Assembly (NCBI RefSeq): GCF_020497125.1
Contig: NC_059084.1
Location: forward strand, 11,807,501-11,871,500
Length of the DNA stretch: 64,000 bases
Direction: 5' to 3'
Source: Mauremys mutica
Lineage: Eukaryota > Chordata > Testudines > Geoemydidae
Below the pieces are notes generated by a model. The model was given only the letters and a program-made list of their open reading frames with translations. It was not told where the DNA came from and made no database searches. A program made the position numbers and the translations under genes. Positions 63,065 to 64,000 of the stretch are shown piece by piece; position 1 is the first letter of the stretch; every line of letters begins with the position of its first letter.

Positions 63065-63076
63065 ATCAGGATTTTT

Positions 63077-64000
63077 GGTGCCAGAGCCAAAAGGACTATC
63101 TATCACCCAATAGCCATGAAGCTTTTTGGCTCCAACATTCCCGCTCTCAACTCCCCAGCATGCATGTGCGCGCCTCACAAAGCTTTTGGGTCTCAATGTT
63201 CCAGTTACCCAAACACACCCCACAACTTCAACAGAACTTTCTGGCCCCAAAATTCAATTTGATGGCTCCCAACCCCCTCAGCAACTGCTACAGGATATTC
63301 AGGGTCCCATCATCTGACCTAACAGCTCCAATCCCCTCCCTCCCCCATGGAACTCTCAGCTCCAGGCGTTCCCAAAACACCCCTCTCAAACGCATGTGTG
63401 CACACAGAGATATGCACCTGTTGAGCTCACAGACACCCACCTTTACACAAACAAGCCATGGTCTAATCACACAAATAGTTTAATTATGTGTGTAAATATT
63501 AATGAAGCACATACTTACCTGATTTGTGTACAAATGTGAGACACTAGTGTCAGTAGATGTGCACTCAATTTTGTGGGTCACTCATTGCAAGACACTTTAA
63601 AAAATGTGGCCCTCCCTGTAATTTTGCACTCTAAACTCAGAGGGGTGTTAAAAGAATTAAAATGGAGCTGCACACAAATAGTCCGCTCACTTTACTGTCT
63701 TAAGAAACATTAATTATAGAGAGCCCCAAAGATGTAGTGCAGCTAAAGTGGCTGAGTAGTATTTAAAGCTGAGACACTTAAATAACCAGTTGGATTTGAG
63801 CTCTAATAAATTACTGTGTTTTGATGGCAAAAATTCAGTAAGAGTGTGACAGTCAGATGGGGGTTTGGCAGCAAAAGTTTTAAAAATAGTCTTAAATTAC
63901 AGGAAATTACAGCAAGCAGCTCCTTTAAGTTCTGTTTTTCCAATACATTATGTGCCTGGGCAGCTAGGCAGCCTGCTGGTAAGCTTTTGACCTTTTGTGT
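63077..64000. other. Intergenic, no gene seen
   Basis: Unremarkable sequence with a C-rich patch at 63120-63460; short frames on both strands have no support. Confidence 0.45.

Noticed and set aside
1..64000. CRISPR arrays, operons, tRNA or rRNA genes
   Set aside because: Nothing with regular repeat-spacer structure was seen. tRNA-like pieces are SINE heads without a full cloverleaf. The DNA is eukaryotic.

Overview
The window is vertebrate nuclear DNA, most likely from a turtle (a crocodilian is the main alternative). Two large multi-exon genes with canonical GT-AG introns are recognisable from their proteins. The spaces between and inside them hold repeats typical of non-avian archosauromorph reptiles: CR1 3-prime ends, tRNA-derived SINEs, Harbinger and hAT-like MITEs, and the SINE with the 'gtagccgtgttagtctg' head. 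The species call is inference; no search was possible.

Layout. 1-1.9 kb has no recognised gene. 1.92-3.78 kb is a nearly complete but coding-dead PIF/Harbinger transposon with TAA target duplications. 4.17-11.2 kb, minus strand, is PCK1 (cytosolic phosphoenolpyruvate carboxykinase): ten exons, nine coding, 622 residues, with all catalytic residues checked present and a TATA promoter near 11.21 kb. 11.3-31.5 kb is a roughly 20 kb intergenic region of mobile-element debris: a hAT-like element, a CR1-type reverse transcriptase fragment, a GC-rich inverted repeat, a duplicated cassette, a probable solo LTR with a CR1 inside it, a hAT MITE with perfect 8-bp target duplications, and SINEs. 31.7-32.0 kb is a CpG island. 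32.48-49.02 kb, plus strand, is CTCFL (BORIS), the germline paralogue of CTCF: ten coding exons, 11 zinc fingers, about 664 residues, open throughout, with a plausible poly(A) site near 51.6 kb. 49-64 kb holds the 3-prime UTR and then only repeats, including a foldback retroposon at 62.65-63.08 kb.

PCK1 and CTCFL lie head to head, the arrangement known in mammals (human 20q13.31), so this is conserved synteny. The two genes have no known functional link: PCK1 makes phosphoenolpyruvate from oxaloacetate in gluconeogenesis, and CTCFL is a DNA-binding protein of the male germ line.

No new multi-gene system was found. The observations most worth a second look are a family of foldback SINE insertions that end at the same internal A-run and carry 12-bp target duplications, a candidate 15-nt in-frame microexon in CTCFL, and the Harbinger insertion at the 3-prime end of PCK1.
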